From Bacteroidales bacterium (GTDB lineage Bacteria; Bacteroidota; Bacteroidia; Bacteroidales; F082): 64,000 bases of DNA. The notes below the pieces were generated by a model. It ran no database searches. It was not told the origin of the DNA and saw only the letters and a list, made by a program, of their open reading frames with translations. The stretch lies in NCBI GenBank assembly GCA_028277395.1, contig JANQGJ010000039.1, forward strand, positions 93,977 to 157,976, given 5' to 3'. The position numbers and the translations under genes were made by a program. Positions within the stretch are counted from its first letter, which is position 1. Every line of letters starts with the position of its first letter. Shown here piece by piece: positions 46,187-55,035 of the stretch.

Positions 46187-46543
46187 ATGAAAACAAGAAT
46201 CGCAATTATAACAATGTTACTTAGCATATTTATTGCAGGTTCGGCCTTTGCCGGAGAACCTGTTCCTACTCCAAAAGCTCTTGCAACTAATGCTGTGGCT
46301 GAATTATTATCCGAAGAACTTAGCTATCCAAATTTTGCTTCAGAAACTAATCTTGAATGTACTGTATTGGTAGATGTTGCTGTAAAATCTGACGGAACAT
46401 TGGACGTTGAAGCAGCAAACTGTAAATCTACCTGTGTAAAAGAATATGCCATAAAAGAAATCGAAAGCCTACAAAGTGATAAGCTGGCTCAACATGCCGG
46501 ACAAAATGTAATGTTGAAAATTGATTTCAAACTGCTCAAATAA
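46187..46543 (+). CDS. Small exported TonB-C-terminal-like protein
   Basis: The protein has 118 residues. A signal peptide (1-22, ending AFAG) precedes a single domain. The domain has the strand-helix pattern of a TonB C-terminal domain (LECTVLVDVAVKSDGTLDVEAANCKS, then a helix KEYAIKEIESL, then a strand VMLKIDFKL), cut to about 90 residues. Three Cys residues (Cys58, Cys79, Cys83) could form a disulfide. It has no membrane anchor or Pro-rich linker, so it is not a functional energy transducer as such. Function unknown. It is monocistronic with its own strong terminator. Confidence 0.7.
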   Translation: MKTRIAIITMLLSIFIAGSAFAGEPVPTPKALATNAVAELLSEELSYPNFASETNLECTVLVDVAVKSDGTLDVEAANCKSTCVKEYAIKEIESLQSDKLAQHAGQNVMLKIDFKLLK

Positions 46544-46593
46544 TATGTAATCATCTCTCAAACATAAATCCAGGGCTTTATGCCTGTACTTTG

Positions 46594-46622
46594 ATCCCGT
46601 TGGTTTTCCGGCGGGATTTTTT
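46594..46622 (+). terminator. Rho-independent terminator of the small TonB-C-like gene
   Basis: ATCCCGTTGG (46594-46603) pairs with CCGGCGGGAT (46608-46617) including two T-G wobbles, loop TTTT, followed by TTTTT. Confidence 0.85.
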
Positions 46623-46670
46623 CGTTTATCCCATGCAAGATCATATACTGTCACTGTTTCAAAATAATAC

Positions 46671-46678
46671 TAATTTTG
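46671..46678 (+). promoter_or_regulatory. Candidate -7 promoter element of the ClC gene
   Basis: TAATTTTG matches TAnnTTTG, 16 nt before ATG 46695. A -33 TTTC-like box is only approximate. Confidence 0.45.
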
Positions 46679-46694
46679 TATAAACTCTTAGTTA

Positions 46695-48053
46695 ATGGAA
46701 TCACCTGAAATAAAACAATCAGGCTCATGGAAAACAGACCAGCGTTTTGCCGATGCAGACACAAAAAACCTAAAGCTGATTTTTTTTGCATTTGTTGTTG
46801 GTATTCTTGCCGGGATTGTTGGTTCAGTATTCAGGTTGACATTGGGTTACATTTCAGATTTCAGGGATAATCTTTATTCAGAAGCAGGTAATGATGGATT
46901 TGCAAGCTGGATATTTCCCGTAGTTTTTGCAGTAATTGGTATTAGTGTTGCTCTTTTCCTTGTTAAACGATTTGCTCCGGAAGCATCAGGTAGCGGAGTT
47001 CAGGAAATTGAAGGGGCACTTGATGATATACGCCCTTTGCGTTGGAAAAGGGTACTTCCTGTTAAATTTCTTGCCTCTCTTTTTTCACTTGGCAGTGGGT
47101 TGTTACTTGGTCGTGAAGGCCCAACCATTCAACTTGGGGCTAATGTTGGCAAGATGGTGAAAGATGTGTTTAAGCAACATGAAGATAAAACCAATCCTCT
47201 TGTTTCCTCGGGTGCAGCTGCAGGACTGGCAAGTGCTTTCAACGCTCCTTTTGCCGGAATTATTTTTGTTATTGAAGAAATGCACGGTCATTTCAGATAT
47301 AATTTTTACTCTATAGCTGCAATTATGGTAGCTTCCGGTACGGCCGACTTTGTTGTACGAATTTTGATAGGTGAAGATCCTGTTATCCAGATGACGGTTT
47401 TCAATACACCACATATATCAGGTATATGGCTGTTTATGCTGCTTGGTGGACTGTTTAGCCTGATAGGTTACTTGTTTAATAAACTTATTGTTATTGTTTT
47501 AGACCTGTTTAAAGAAGTATCCCGTATGGGAATTATCCTTACAGGTTTAATTGGTGGTATTATAATAGTATTGGTAGGTGTGTATTTTCCCGAAATGATA
47601 GGAGGTGGTTATGGCACAATTTACAGGGTGCTTGACAAATCATTTACAATTTATATTCTACTTGTGTTGTTTGTTGGAAGAATGATCCTTACAATATTCA
47701 GTTACGGAACCGGTGTCCCTGGTGGTATTTTTGCTCCTATGCTTGCATTGGGAGTGGTTTTCGGAATGTTGTTTGGAACAGTGATGCAGCATTTCTTTCC
47801 AGAACTTGTTACGCATCCGGGAGTATTTGCCGTTGCAGGAATGGCAGGAATATTTGCTTCAACAGTAAGAGCCCCTCTTACAGGACTTGTACTTGCTGTT
47901 GAAATGACCTCAAATTATGAACTTATTTTACCACTGATCATTACTACAGTAACTGCATCTGTAATTACCGCTCAACTTGGTAATGAACCTATTTATACAA
48001 CCCTGCTTAAAAGAACATTGACAAAGAACAATTATACCTACTCCGGGGATTAG
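46695..48053 (+). CDS. clcA: ClC-type H+/Cl- antiporter
   Basis: The protein has 452 residues and no CBS domains. It is a polytopic membrane protein with all three anion-selectivity loops: GSGVQEIEG (about 96-104), GREGPTIQLG (about 139-148) and GGIFAPMLALG (about 344-354). The gating glutamate is present in GREGP. The inner proton glutamate is present in FVIEEMHGHFRYN (about residue 193), so it should be a proton-coupled antiporter rather than a channel. Such proteins support acid resistance and electrical balance. It is convergent with the octaheme gene, overlapping it by 4 nt at the stops (48050-48053). Confidence 0.95.
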   Translation: MESPEIKQSGSWKTDQRFADADTKNLKLIFFAFVVGILAGIVGSVFRLTLGYISDFRDNLYSEAGNDGFASWIFPVVFAVIGISVALFLVKRFAPEASGSGVQEIEGALDDIRPLRWKRVLPVKFLASLFSLGSGLLLGREGPTIQLGANVGKMVKDVFKQHEDKTNPLVSSGAAAGLASAFNAPFAGIIFVIEEMHGHFRYNFYSIAAIMVASGTADFVVRILIGEDPVIQMTVFNTPHISGIWLFMLLGGLFSLIGYLFNKLIVIVLDLFKEVSRMGIILTGLIGGIIIVLVGVYFPEMIGGGYGTIYRVLDKSFTIYILLVLFVGRMILTIFSYGTGVPGGIFAPMLALGVVFGMLFGTVMQHFFPELVTHPGVFAVAGMAGIFASTVRAPLTGLVLAVEMTSNYELILPLIITTVTASVITAQLGNEPIYTTLLKRTLTKNNYTYSGD

Positions 48054-50344
48054 TTTATTGCTTCAATAAAATCTTCCAAATCTTGTTTATCCGGAATTTC
48101 AGGGTAGTAAAACAGTATCTTTTTTGCAACAGCTACTGCTTCTTCATTCCTGTTAGCCTTTATTAAAAACTCTATTTTAGCGTAAAGATATTCCAGGTTT
48201 TCGGGTTCAATGGAAAGGCAATTGTTAAGTGCATCAATTGCTTTTTCCTGCTGGTTCAGGAATTCATACAGCCTGAATAAGTTGAAGGATGCCCTTGTGT
48301 TTTCAGGTGTAAGTCTGACAGCAGTTTCAAGATTACCAACAGCTATTTCATATTTTCCCATTTCTGCCTGTAATAATCCAAGAGAGTAATAAACTTCTCC
48401 CATATCAGGATATTCATTAATAACTTCATTTAATAACTGTTCAGCTTCGTCATTCCTGCTAAACCTGTTATACAACATTGCTAAATTTACTTTTGCAGGA
48501 TAAAACTTATCATCTATTCTTACAGCCTCATTATAGTTTTCCATCGCTTTTTCATATTGCCCTGTATTGGTATAGATATTACCCAGGTTATGTCGACTGG
48601 TAGCAAAGTCGGCGGAATATTCCATTGTTTCTATATATTCAGATATAGTTTTTTTAAGTAAAGCAGCTGATAAACTGTCCAGTTCAGATAAGTCAATCAC
48701 AGACAAACGATATGCTGCTTCGATCCTTACCATAAGCGTTGAATCTTTAAGGAGAGGCAATAATTCCGATTTCAATTCATCAATATCTGTAGCAATAAAA
48801 TTCCTGACGGCTTCTCTTCTGACCAGAGCATTTTCATTATTAATGAGCTCCGTAACATATGATCTGGATTTATTTGTAGGTAAATTACCCAGGTAATGCG
48901 TTGCTGTTGCTTTTATCAGTTCAGATGTATTTTCATCTTCTATTAGTTTTATCAACTCTGGAACAGCGAGAGTATCATTTCCTGCTGCCCTGTGTATTAA
49001 CTCTCCAAAATGAAACCTTGTTGACTTCCCGTACCATTTTTCAGTATGATCGGCTGCCCATTTCGACGATTTATCAATATGGCATTGATTACAGGCATTT
49101 GGGGTTCCCAGTTTTTCACTCAGATCAGGCCGGGGAATACGCATGCTATGATCGCGTCTGTAATCAACACCCATGAAATACCTGCCGGGCATATGACATG
49201 AAACACATTTTGTTCCTTCTCCTACCTGAATTATTCTTTTACCGTTTTCAAATATAAGAGGTTCACCTTCCTCATTTTTTTCTTTATGGAAATGATGACT
49301 TTTCGAACCGTAAGTTTCCCTGGTATGACATTGATAGCACAGATTATTTCCGTCAAATTTTAGTTTTAAACTATGTGCATCATGACAGAATGTGCAACGT
49401 ACATTCTTCCTGTGCATTTTGCTTTGTGTAAACGAACCATAAACATAATCTTCTTCAAGAATCTGTCCATCAACAAAGTAATAGGGATCTATTGGTAATT
49501 GAGGACTCATAATATCAAATAGTTCTTCCCTGGGGTGAACAAAATCACCAAATGAACTTCTGCGTGAATGGCAATATGCACACTGGTCAACCTGCTCATT
49601 TGAAGTGATGTTTGATGTTTGTACCAACAACCCGTAATTATCAATTTCAGGTCTGGTTCTTTCATTAATTTCTGCCCAGTTGTTATGCGCTGAACCCGGA
49701 CCATGACAAGCTTCACAACTTACATCAATTTCAGACCATGTTGTATTATACTGTCTGGTTTCCGGATTGTAATTCTTCCTAAGATTTGTGGAATGACACT
49801 CAGCACACATTCCGTTCCAGTTTTGTGCATTGTTGGTCCAGTATAACCAGTCATCATGAGTTATTTCCTGGTCTTTATAAACCGAATCGGCAAGATGATA
49901 CCATCTTTGTTTTTCGGTATCCCATGCTATTTGCAAACATTGATATCTTCCATCTTCAAACGGAATAAGGTATTGTTGAAGAGGTCTCACACCAAAGGTA
50001 TATGCTACCTGGTAATCACCGGGAATCCCACCGGGTCCTTTGGTATGCACATAAAATTTACCATTCTTTTTGTAAAACCTGCTGGTAAATCCATTTCTCA
50101 CAAACTCAGCATCATTAAAGTCGCCAAGTACTGTAGAAGAAACAGCTGTATCCATGGCATTATCATGATCAGAGTGCTTCCAAAGGTTATACTCTTTTTC
50201 ATGACATTCAATACATGTTTTACTTCCTACAAAAGTGGCGTCCTGCGATTCTGATTTAATCCCCTGTTCACATGCAAATAAGATAGAAATAACTATACTT
50301 AGCTCTATTAATAATAACGACTTTCTAAAATTTGCCAATAACAT
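48050..50344 (-). CDS. Octaheme cytochrome c with HEAT and TPR tail
   Basis: The protein has 764 residues. A lipobox-like FACEQ near residue 25 predicts a lipoprotein. Eight CxxCH haem-binding motifs are visible in order: CIECH, CAECH, CEACH, CAYCH, CTFCH, CYQCH, CVSCH, CNQCH (residues about 40-415). The C-terminal half contains HEAT-like repeats (about 450-560) and then TPR repeats (about 580-760, for example ATSRHNLGNIYTNTGQYEKAMENY). Multihaem proteins of this type pass electrons to or from external acceptors, or reduce nitrogen/sulfur compounds; no specific substrate is given. The repeats may dock partners. The -7 promoter lies in a 9 bp inverted repeat 15-52 nt upstream of its start. Confidence 0.85.
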   Translation of the reverse strand: MLLANFRKSLLLIELSIVISILFACEQGIKSESQDATFVGSKTCIECHEKEYNLWKHSDHDNAMDTAVSSTVLGDFNDAEFVRNGFTSRFYKKNGKFYVHTKGPGGIPGDYQVAYTFGVRPLQQYLIPFEDGRYQCLQIAWDTEKQRWYHLADSVYKDQEITHDDWLYWTNNAQNWNGMCAECHSTNLRKNYNPETRQYNTTWSEIDVSCEACHGPGSAHNNWAEINERTRPEIDNYGLLVQTSNITSNEQVDQCAYCHSRRSSFGDFVHPREELFDIMSPQLPIDPYYFVDGQILEEDYVYGSFTQSKMHRKNVRCTFCHDAHSLKLKFDGNNLCYQCHTRETYGSKSHHFHKEKNEEGEPLIFENGKRIIQVGEGTKCVSCHMPGRYFMGVDYRRDHSMRIPRPDLSEKLGTPNACNQCHIDKSSKWAADHTEKWYGKSTRFHFGELIHRAAGNDTLAVPELIKLIEDENTSELIKATATHYLGNLPTNKSRSYVTELINNENALVRREAVRNFIATDIDELKSELLPLLKDSTLMVRIEAAYRLSVIDLSELDSLSAALLKKTISEYIETMEYSADFATSRHNLGNIYTNTGQYEKAMENYNEAVRIDDKFYPAKVNLAMLYNRFSRNDEAEQLLNEVINEYPDMGEVYYSLGLLQAEMGKYEIAVGNLETAVRLTPENTRASFNLFRLYEFLNQQEKAIDALNNCLSIEPENLEYLYAKIEFLIKANRNEEAVAVAKKILFYYPEIPDKQDLEDFIEAIN

Positions 50345-50358
50345 TTACTGTTTTGTTT

Positions 50359-50396
50359 ATGATATATCAAAGTTATACTGTTTTTTCATATATCAT
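50359..50396 (-). promoter_or_regulatory. Promoter and inverted repeat of the octaheme gene
   Basis: ATGATATAT (50359-50367) and ATATATCAT (50388-50396) flank the minus-strand -7 element TAACTTTG (complement of 50368-50375). This is a candidate operator on both sides of the promoter, 15-52 nt before the start. The regulator is unknown. Confidence 0.5.
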
Positions 50397-50455
50397 ATCA
50401 CAAACATGAATGTTTAACCGAAACTATTAACCACTAAGTAACCAGCAAATTATTC

Positions 50456-51073
50456 TTAGCCAAGTTTGATTATCAAGCCACCATTAAAATCTCCCTGAAA
50501 CGGTGCTATATTTGAGTTCAGACTAAAGCCTGATCCTCCGGTTCCAAAGTAAAAGCTTGTTCCTCCAAAATTCATTGGCATCATTAATCTACCTCTAAGC
50601 ATTATACCGACTTTTTCAGAAAGCATAACCTTTACACCAAGACCGGCCGTTGCAGAGAATCTCCACACATCTTCAATATCAGGTGAGCTAAACCATGTTG
50701 CTCCTATGGATAATGACCCAAATGGAATGGCTTTAGTATTTTTCCTGTAAAACTTTGATAATGCTCCTACCTGAAAATAATTTGTACCAAGTGTTGTTTC
50801 TTCATATGTTAATAAAGGATATCCCGGATTTGGAGTAAATGATGCTTTACTATCCATTCGGGTATAATTTAATTCAACATCAATAAGGGGTTGAACAGGA
50901 ACGAGCACAGAAACTCCATAATTGGCATTATTTTGAATTTTTAATTTGCCTTCATAGTATTTTATACTCCCTCCAAACATATAACCAGCAGATGGTACCA
51001 ACTCAATTCCCTGTGAGTAATTTAGTAATGGAATTCCCGTAATTAGTACAATCAGTAACTTTAATCTACGCAT
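50456..51073 (-). CDS. Outer membrane beta-barrel protein of the sulfatase cluster
   Basis: The protein has 205 residues. A signal peptide ends LLNYSQ. Repeated amphipathic strands (for example IELVPSAGYMFGGSIKYYEG, FGSLSIGATWFSS, SATAGLGVKVMLSEKVGIMLRGRLMMPM) and a C-terminal FNGGLIIKLG strand predict a small barrel. It is last in the sulfatase operon, 3 nt after the preceding stop. It is not homologous by eye to the two neuromedin-U-like proteins in the same operon. No substrate can be named. Confidence 0.7.
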   Translation of the reverse strand: MRRLKLLIVLITGIPLLNYSQGIELVPSAGYMFGGSIKYYEGKLKIQNNANYGVSVLVPVQPLIDVELNYTRMDSKASFTPNPGYPLLTYEETTLGTNYFQVGALSKFYRKNTKAIPFGSLSIGATWFSSPDIEDVWRFSATAGLGVKVMLSEKVGIMLRGRLMMPMNFGGTSFYFGTGGSGFSLNSNIAPFQGDFNGGLIIKLG

Positions 51074-51076
51074 TTT

Positions 51077-51559
51077 TTATTTTTTTAAGTTATCCAGTTC
51101 GCCAATAAATGGAATTTGATCCATTATTCTTAACCTTATCCAACTCTGAAAATATTTCTCAAACTGATAAAACTGACCTGCCACTTTGATGCCACAGGCC
51201 TTGTTGATTTTTTTGTAGTATCTGTTAATCAGTTTGTTATACTCGTTTGCAAGTGAGATCATCTCAGTAATTAATTCACTATTCTTCTCATCACCAATTT
51301 CAGAATAGTTAATTGCATATTTTTCAATAAGTGCTATCCGTTTTTGCCCATGTTTTTTACGAGCATCTTCATATTCATCATATAGTTCCCAAAATTCATT
51401 CGATTTTTCTTCAGGAACATTGATGTATTCAGATAAAATGGCTTTTTTACCCATTCCAAAAACTGATTGATACATATCAATTTCTTCTTTATTTGATTGT
51501 GCATATGCTGACGTACATGTCAGAATAATTGCTATCGCTAATAATTTGAATTTTTTCAT
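51077..51559 (-). CDS. Exported helical protein of unknown function
   Basis: The protein has 160 residues. A signal peptide (1-20, ending AYAQ) precedes an almost fully helical mature protein (EEIDMYQSVFGMGKKAILSEYINVPEEKS, NEFWELYDEYEDARKKHGQKR and three more helices). It resembles by shape, not by recognised motif, periplasmic helical chaperones such as Spy/CpxP, but no LTxxQ motif is seen. It is part of the sulfatase operon, 29 nt after one neighbour and 3 nt before the next. Function unknown. Confidence 0.65.
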   Translation of the reverse strand: MKKFKLLAIAIILTCTSAYAQSNKEEIDMYQSVFGMGKKAILSEYINVPEEKSNEFWELYDEYEDARKKHGQKRIALIEKYAINYSEIGDEKNSELITEMISLANEYNKLINRYYKKINKACGIKVAGQFYQFEKYFQSWIRLRIMDQIPFIGELDNLKK

Positions 51560-51588
51560 TTTTTTAAATTTTTGTTTTATTTAGTCTG

Positions 51589-52383
51589 TTAAGCTTTAGG
51601 AAAAATAAATTGTAACTGGATACGGGATTGCCAATCACCAACCCCGTCAGGTTTGATTACATTTTTAAATACCTGTCCGTTAATATTAACCGGTAACTTA
51701 CCAATTCTAAATACTTTTCCAACTCCTGCTCCAACAGGCACTACCCATCTTTGTTTTAAATCTGCATTCCAATTTGCTGTCATTATGGGACCTGAAACAA
51801 CATACCATGCTTTTGGTAAATTGTAATTTACAAAATACTGAAAAAGAAATTTATTCTCTTTTACACTACCAAACGTCCAGACATTATTAACAACAATCCC
51901 TGCTACCCACCGATCTATTATTGTTAAAGCAACAACTGATGGTCCAATACCAAATTCTCCACTCCCAAATTCAGGCTCTGACGCGACGGGAATTTGAAAT
52001 ACAGGTCCAATTCCATATATAATTTTCTTTGCTTCAGCAGGAGATAACCATGCTGTTAAACTCAAATCACCCATTCCGGTAGAACTGGCATCCTCTACTG
52101 ATGATGGTTGTGTTATTACAGGTGCTATCAACCTGTTTATCAGATTCAGTTTTCCTGTCAGGTTAACCGGAATAACGGGTTGAATATTTAAAATGTTTTG
52201 TGGTCTGTTATGCGGATCATTTCCATAAATTGTATTATTCTGGAAAGGCAGGCTGTACATATCAGCTACCGGATTCTGTGATGCCTTGGCCAGATCACTA
52301 TCATTTTGCTGGCCAAATATCGTTTCCGGTAATATGAAAACGCTGATAAAAATTATTTGTAAATAATAGAGATAGGATTTCAT
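51589..52383 (-). CDS. Neuromedin-U-like outer membrane protein (copy 2)
   Basis: The protein has 264 residues. A signal peptide ends TIFGQ. Its NPVADMYSLPFQNN (about 36-49), GSGEFGIGPSVV and NWNADLKQRWVVPVGAGVGKVF segments match its upstream paralogue. Proteins with this pattern are annotated neuromedin U or transporters and form outer-membrane barrels, perhaps for aromatic compounds. It starts 1 nt after the paralogue's stop (52385), so translation is coupled. It is the third gene of the sulfatase operon. Substrate unknown. Confidence 0.75.
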   Translation of the reverse strand: MKSYLYYLQIIFISVFILPETIFGQQNDSDLAKASQNPVADMYSLPFQNNTIYGNDPHNRPQNILNIQPVIPVNLTGKLNLINRLIAPVITQPSSVEDASSTGMGDLSLTAWLSPAEAKKIIYGIGPVFQIPVASEPEFGSGEFGIGPSVVALTIIDRWVAGIVVNNVWTFGSVKENKFLFQYFVNYNLPKAWYVVSGPIMTANWNADLKQRWVVPVGAGVGKVFRIGKLPVNINGQVFKNVIKPDGVGDWQSRIQLQFIFPKA

Positions 52384-52384
52384 G

Positions 52385-53227
52385 TTAGTAAGGTCTGTTA
52401 ATTACGGGAGAAAGTTGTACTCTTATATTCCATTTTGAACCATAATCATTAGGTTTAATTATAGAATACTGAGGTTCTATTCTCATTTTTACTGGTGTAT
52501 TGCTTATTTTAACGGTTTTAGTAAGACCAAGTCCAACAGGCAATGTAAGCTTATTGTTAACGTCTGCATTCCAGTTTATTATAATATTTGGCCCCATTCC
52601 AATTGTCCATGCTCCAGGTAATGAACGTCTTGCAATATATTGTATATCTGTTTGGTTGATCTCCTCTCTGTTATTGTTACCGGCAAACGAAACCCAATGC
52701 TGAACAACTAAACCAATTGTCCATGGTTTACCCAGATAAATTATCATTGCTGAAGGTCCTGCCTGCCATTTTCCATGTCCAAATTCGGAACCTGAAGCAG
52801 TAGGAAATTTAAAGGTTGCACCAACTCCCCATACAGTTCCCGATTGTTTATCAGGCCCAAATGCTGTAATCAATTGCATATCTCCAAATCCTGTTTTGCA
52901 GGTGGTTGATTCAGCAGGTTCATCTATTGTTGTTACCTGATTTGTTACAACCGGAAAAACCGGACGAATTATTAACATTTTGTTGCTTCCTACCGGAAAT
53001 GGCATAAATGGCTGAAAGAACAAGACATTTGATATCTCTGTGCCGTCTATAAGTGTACCGGTGTTAATATACAGATTCTCCTGTATTGTTAACGACCACA
53101 GATCAGATAACGGGTTTTCCAACCTCCTGCTTATTTCCTGGAGATTCATTGTTTCAACGTCTGTTTCCTGAGCTATTGGAATCAAAGGAAATATCAGAAA
53201 TAATATGAAAACGAATCTTCTTATCAT
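52385..53227 (-). CDS. Neuromedin-U-like outer membrane protein (copy 1)
   Basis: The protein has 280 residues from ATG 53227. The longer frame from 53281 runs through a strong hairpin (53260-53286) and was rejected. A signal peptide ends IPIAQ. The NPLSDLWSLTIQEN segment (about 38-51), GHGKWQAGPSAMI and NWNADVNNKLTLPVGLGLTKTV segments are conserved with its downstream paralogue. The protein is probably an outer-membrane barrel that passes a small solute. It lies downstream of the sulfatase, separated by a hairpin. Confidence 0.75.
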   Translation of the reverse strand: MIRRFVFILFLIFPLIPIAQETDVETMNLQEISRRLENPLSDLWSLTIQENLYINTGTLIDGTEISNVLFFQPFMPFPVGSNKMLIIRPVFPVVTNQVTTIDEPAESTTCKTGFGDMQLITAFGPDKQSGTVWGVGATFKFPTASGSEFGHGKWQAGPSAMIIYLGKPWTIGLVVQHWVSFAGNNNREEINQTDIQYIARRSLPGAWTIGMGPNIIINWNADVNNKLTLPVGLGLTKTVKISNTPVKMRIEPQYSIIKPNDYGSKWNIRVQLSPVINRPY

Positions 53228-53259
53228 GAATTGTTTGCTTTGTTCATTCCAATAAATCA

Positions 53260-53286
53260 CAGGGATGGTGTAGTTCACCATCCCTG
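53260..53286. other. Intercistronic hairpin after the sulfatase gene
   Basis: CAGGGATGGTG (53260-53270) pairs perfectly with CACCATCCCTG (53276-53286), loop TAGTT. On the minus strand it is followed by TGATTTATTGG, not a U-tract, so a partial terminator, RNase-processing or stabilising structure is likely. Confidence 0.55.
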
Positions 53287-53325
53287 CTCTGTTTTACATC
53301 AAACACACAAAATTGTGTCTGGTAT

Positions 53326-54951
53326 TTATTTTCCGGTATTCATTGTTTTTATTACCGTTTCCTGATAAACAACAGATTCAGGTCTTAAGTTTTCGATACC
53401 TTCAAACGGAATGCCTTTTCTTGTTGGAGTAAAGGGGTATTTCTCATTCATAAGATCATGACGTTTTTTCATCATATCAAATGGTCCCCATGCCCATAAG
53501 AATTGAGCCATCATTCCTCTCATTTCCCTTGGGTCCTGATATAAATCATAGAAATCATTTTTAACAAGTCCGGGACGTCCACCAATCCATACACGCTTAT
53601 ATTGCTGTTTTATTGTAGCTGCATGATGAGGCCCTGTATAAACATGATAATAATCCCGTCTGCTTTGTCCGTCACCCTCAAGAAAAACAGCAGTTTGATC
53701 AATACCATCAATGATTCGGTCGCGTGGAATATATTCCATAGCATCACCTAATCTTGCAAAGGTTGTAAATAAATCGTGAACCGTGATCATATCTCCAATC
53801 ACAGTTCCAGGTTCAATTACTCCATCCCACTGTGCAAATGCAGCAACTCGAATACCTCCCTCTCTGTAATCACCTTTACCTCCATTAAACACAACCTGAT
53901 ACATTGCAGACGGAGCTTCAATCATTGGGCCATTATCTGCCATAGCTATTACAAGTGTGTTTTCTGCAATTCCCTGAGATTTCAATTCATCTAAAATTTC
54001 ACCAATGTACTCATCAAGTCTTTCAATATTCTGAGCAAAAGGTGTACTATTACTTGTTGTCATTGTTTGTCCTCTACGATTCAGGTCATAAACATTTGGC
54101 CAGTAAGCTAAATAAAACGGATCTTTATCATCAGCCATTCTACGAATATAATCAACAGCTTTTTCCTGATGCATTTCATTTATTTTCCGGTAGTTATCTA
54201 ATGTAGGTGGTAATGTTTCTCTTGCTTTACCTCCTTTTTTACCTTCAATATCCATGATATAACCATATGGTCTCCATGTTTTATCAACAAGGTATTCCTT
54301 CTCAATCATTTCTTCTGTATAACCAATTGTCATCATGCCGGCTTCACCATCACTGTGCCAGAAAATTGGTGGAAACTGGTTGTACAATGAAAACTGCGCT
54401 TCATCAAAACCCTGGTTGTGCATATAGCTTTCTTCGATATCACCCTGGTGTGCTTTAGCAATAAAGGCTGTGTTATAGCCTGCCTCTGAAAGAATTTCAG
54501 CTATGGTAACCTCTTCGGCCGGTAATCCGGCTCCTTCAGGAGGAAATGCTACTGTATACATACCGCTTCTTACAGCTAATCGTCCAGTTAGTGCAGCGGC
54601 CCTGGTAGGAGTACATGACGGTTCGGTGTACATTCTGGTAAATGTTATACCGTCTTCACCCATTTTATTCAGTCTTGGTGTATCAAAACCACGAATTTTA
54701 TTGAAAGCCTCAATACCAACCTCTCCAAAACTGTTATCATCCCACATTATATGAACAATGTTCGGTCTTTTTCCGTGTTTTTTATAAAGTTCATCAAGTT
54801 TTTTTTGAATCTCTTTATCTTGTTCTGCCCATTTTTCTCCATATTGCTCAACAAGTATTGCCTGTTCAGCATCATGGATAATTTCCTGAGAATTGACCAA
54901 ACCAAATCCAAAAATGATTAATCCGGTCAATAAAATTAATTTGTTTTTCAT
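53326..54951 (-). CDS. Exported arylsulfatase-type sulfatase
   Basis: The protein has 541 residues from ATG 54951; the frame extends 87 nt upstream but the signal peptide (ending GLVNSQ) begins here. It hydrolyses sulfate esters using a formylglycine made from the Cys in CTPTRAAALTGR (the CxPxR sulfatase signature). The first metal motif is at HIMWDDNSFGEVG. The second metal site includes AMADNGPM. It belongs to the AtsA-like group, not an obvious glycosaminoglycan-type. There is no anSME or FGE gene beside it, so the maturase must lie elsewhere. It heads the operon and is divergent from an AraC regulator. Confidence 0.93.
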   Translation of the reverse strand: MKNKLILLTGLIIFGFGLVNSQEIIHDAEQAILVEQYGEKWAEQDKEIQKKLDELYKKHGKRPNIVHIMWDDNSFGEVGIEAFNKIRGFDTPRLNKMGEDGITFTRMYTEPSCTPTRAAALTGRLAVRSGMYTVAFPPEGAGLPAEEVTIAEILSEAGYNTAFIAKAHQGDIEESYMHNQGFDEAQFSLYNQFPPIFWHSDGEAGMMTIGYTEEMIEKEYLVDKTWRPYGYIMDIEGKKGGKARETLPPTLDNYRKINEMHQEKAVDYIRRMADDKDPFYLAYWPNVYDLNRRGQTMTTSNSTPFAQNIERLDEYIGEILDELKSQGIAENTLVIAMADNGPMIEAPSAMYQVVFNGGKGDYREGGIRVAAFAQWDGVIEPGTVIGDMITVHDLFTTFARLGDAMEYIPRDRIIDGIDQTAVFLEGDGQSRRDYYHVYTGPHHAATIKQQYKRVWIGGRPGLVKNDFYDLYQDPREMRGMMAQFLWAWGPFDMMKKRHDLMNEKYPFTPTRKGIPFEGIENLRPESVVYQETVIKTMNTGK

Positions 54952-55035
54952 CTTTCTCGTTTGTTTTATAATTAAATAATCAATTGCATTTAGCAAAATA
55001 ATGTAAAAACATGCTGTTTTAACATCAATAATCCG

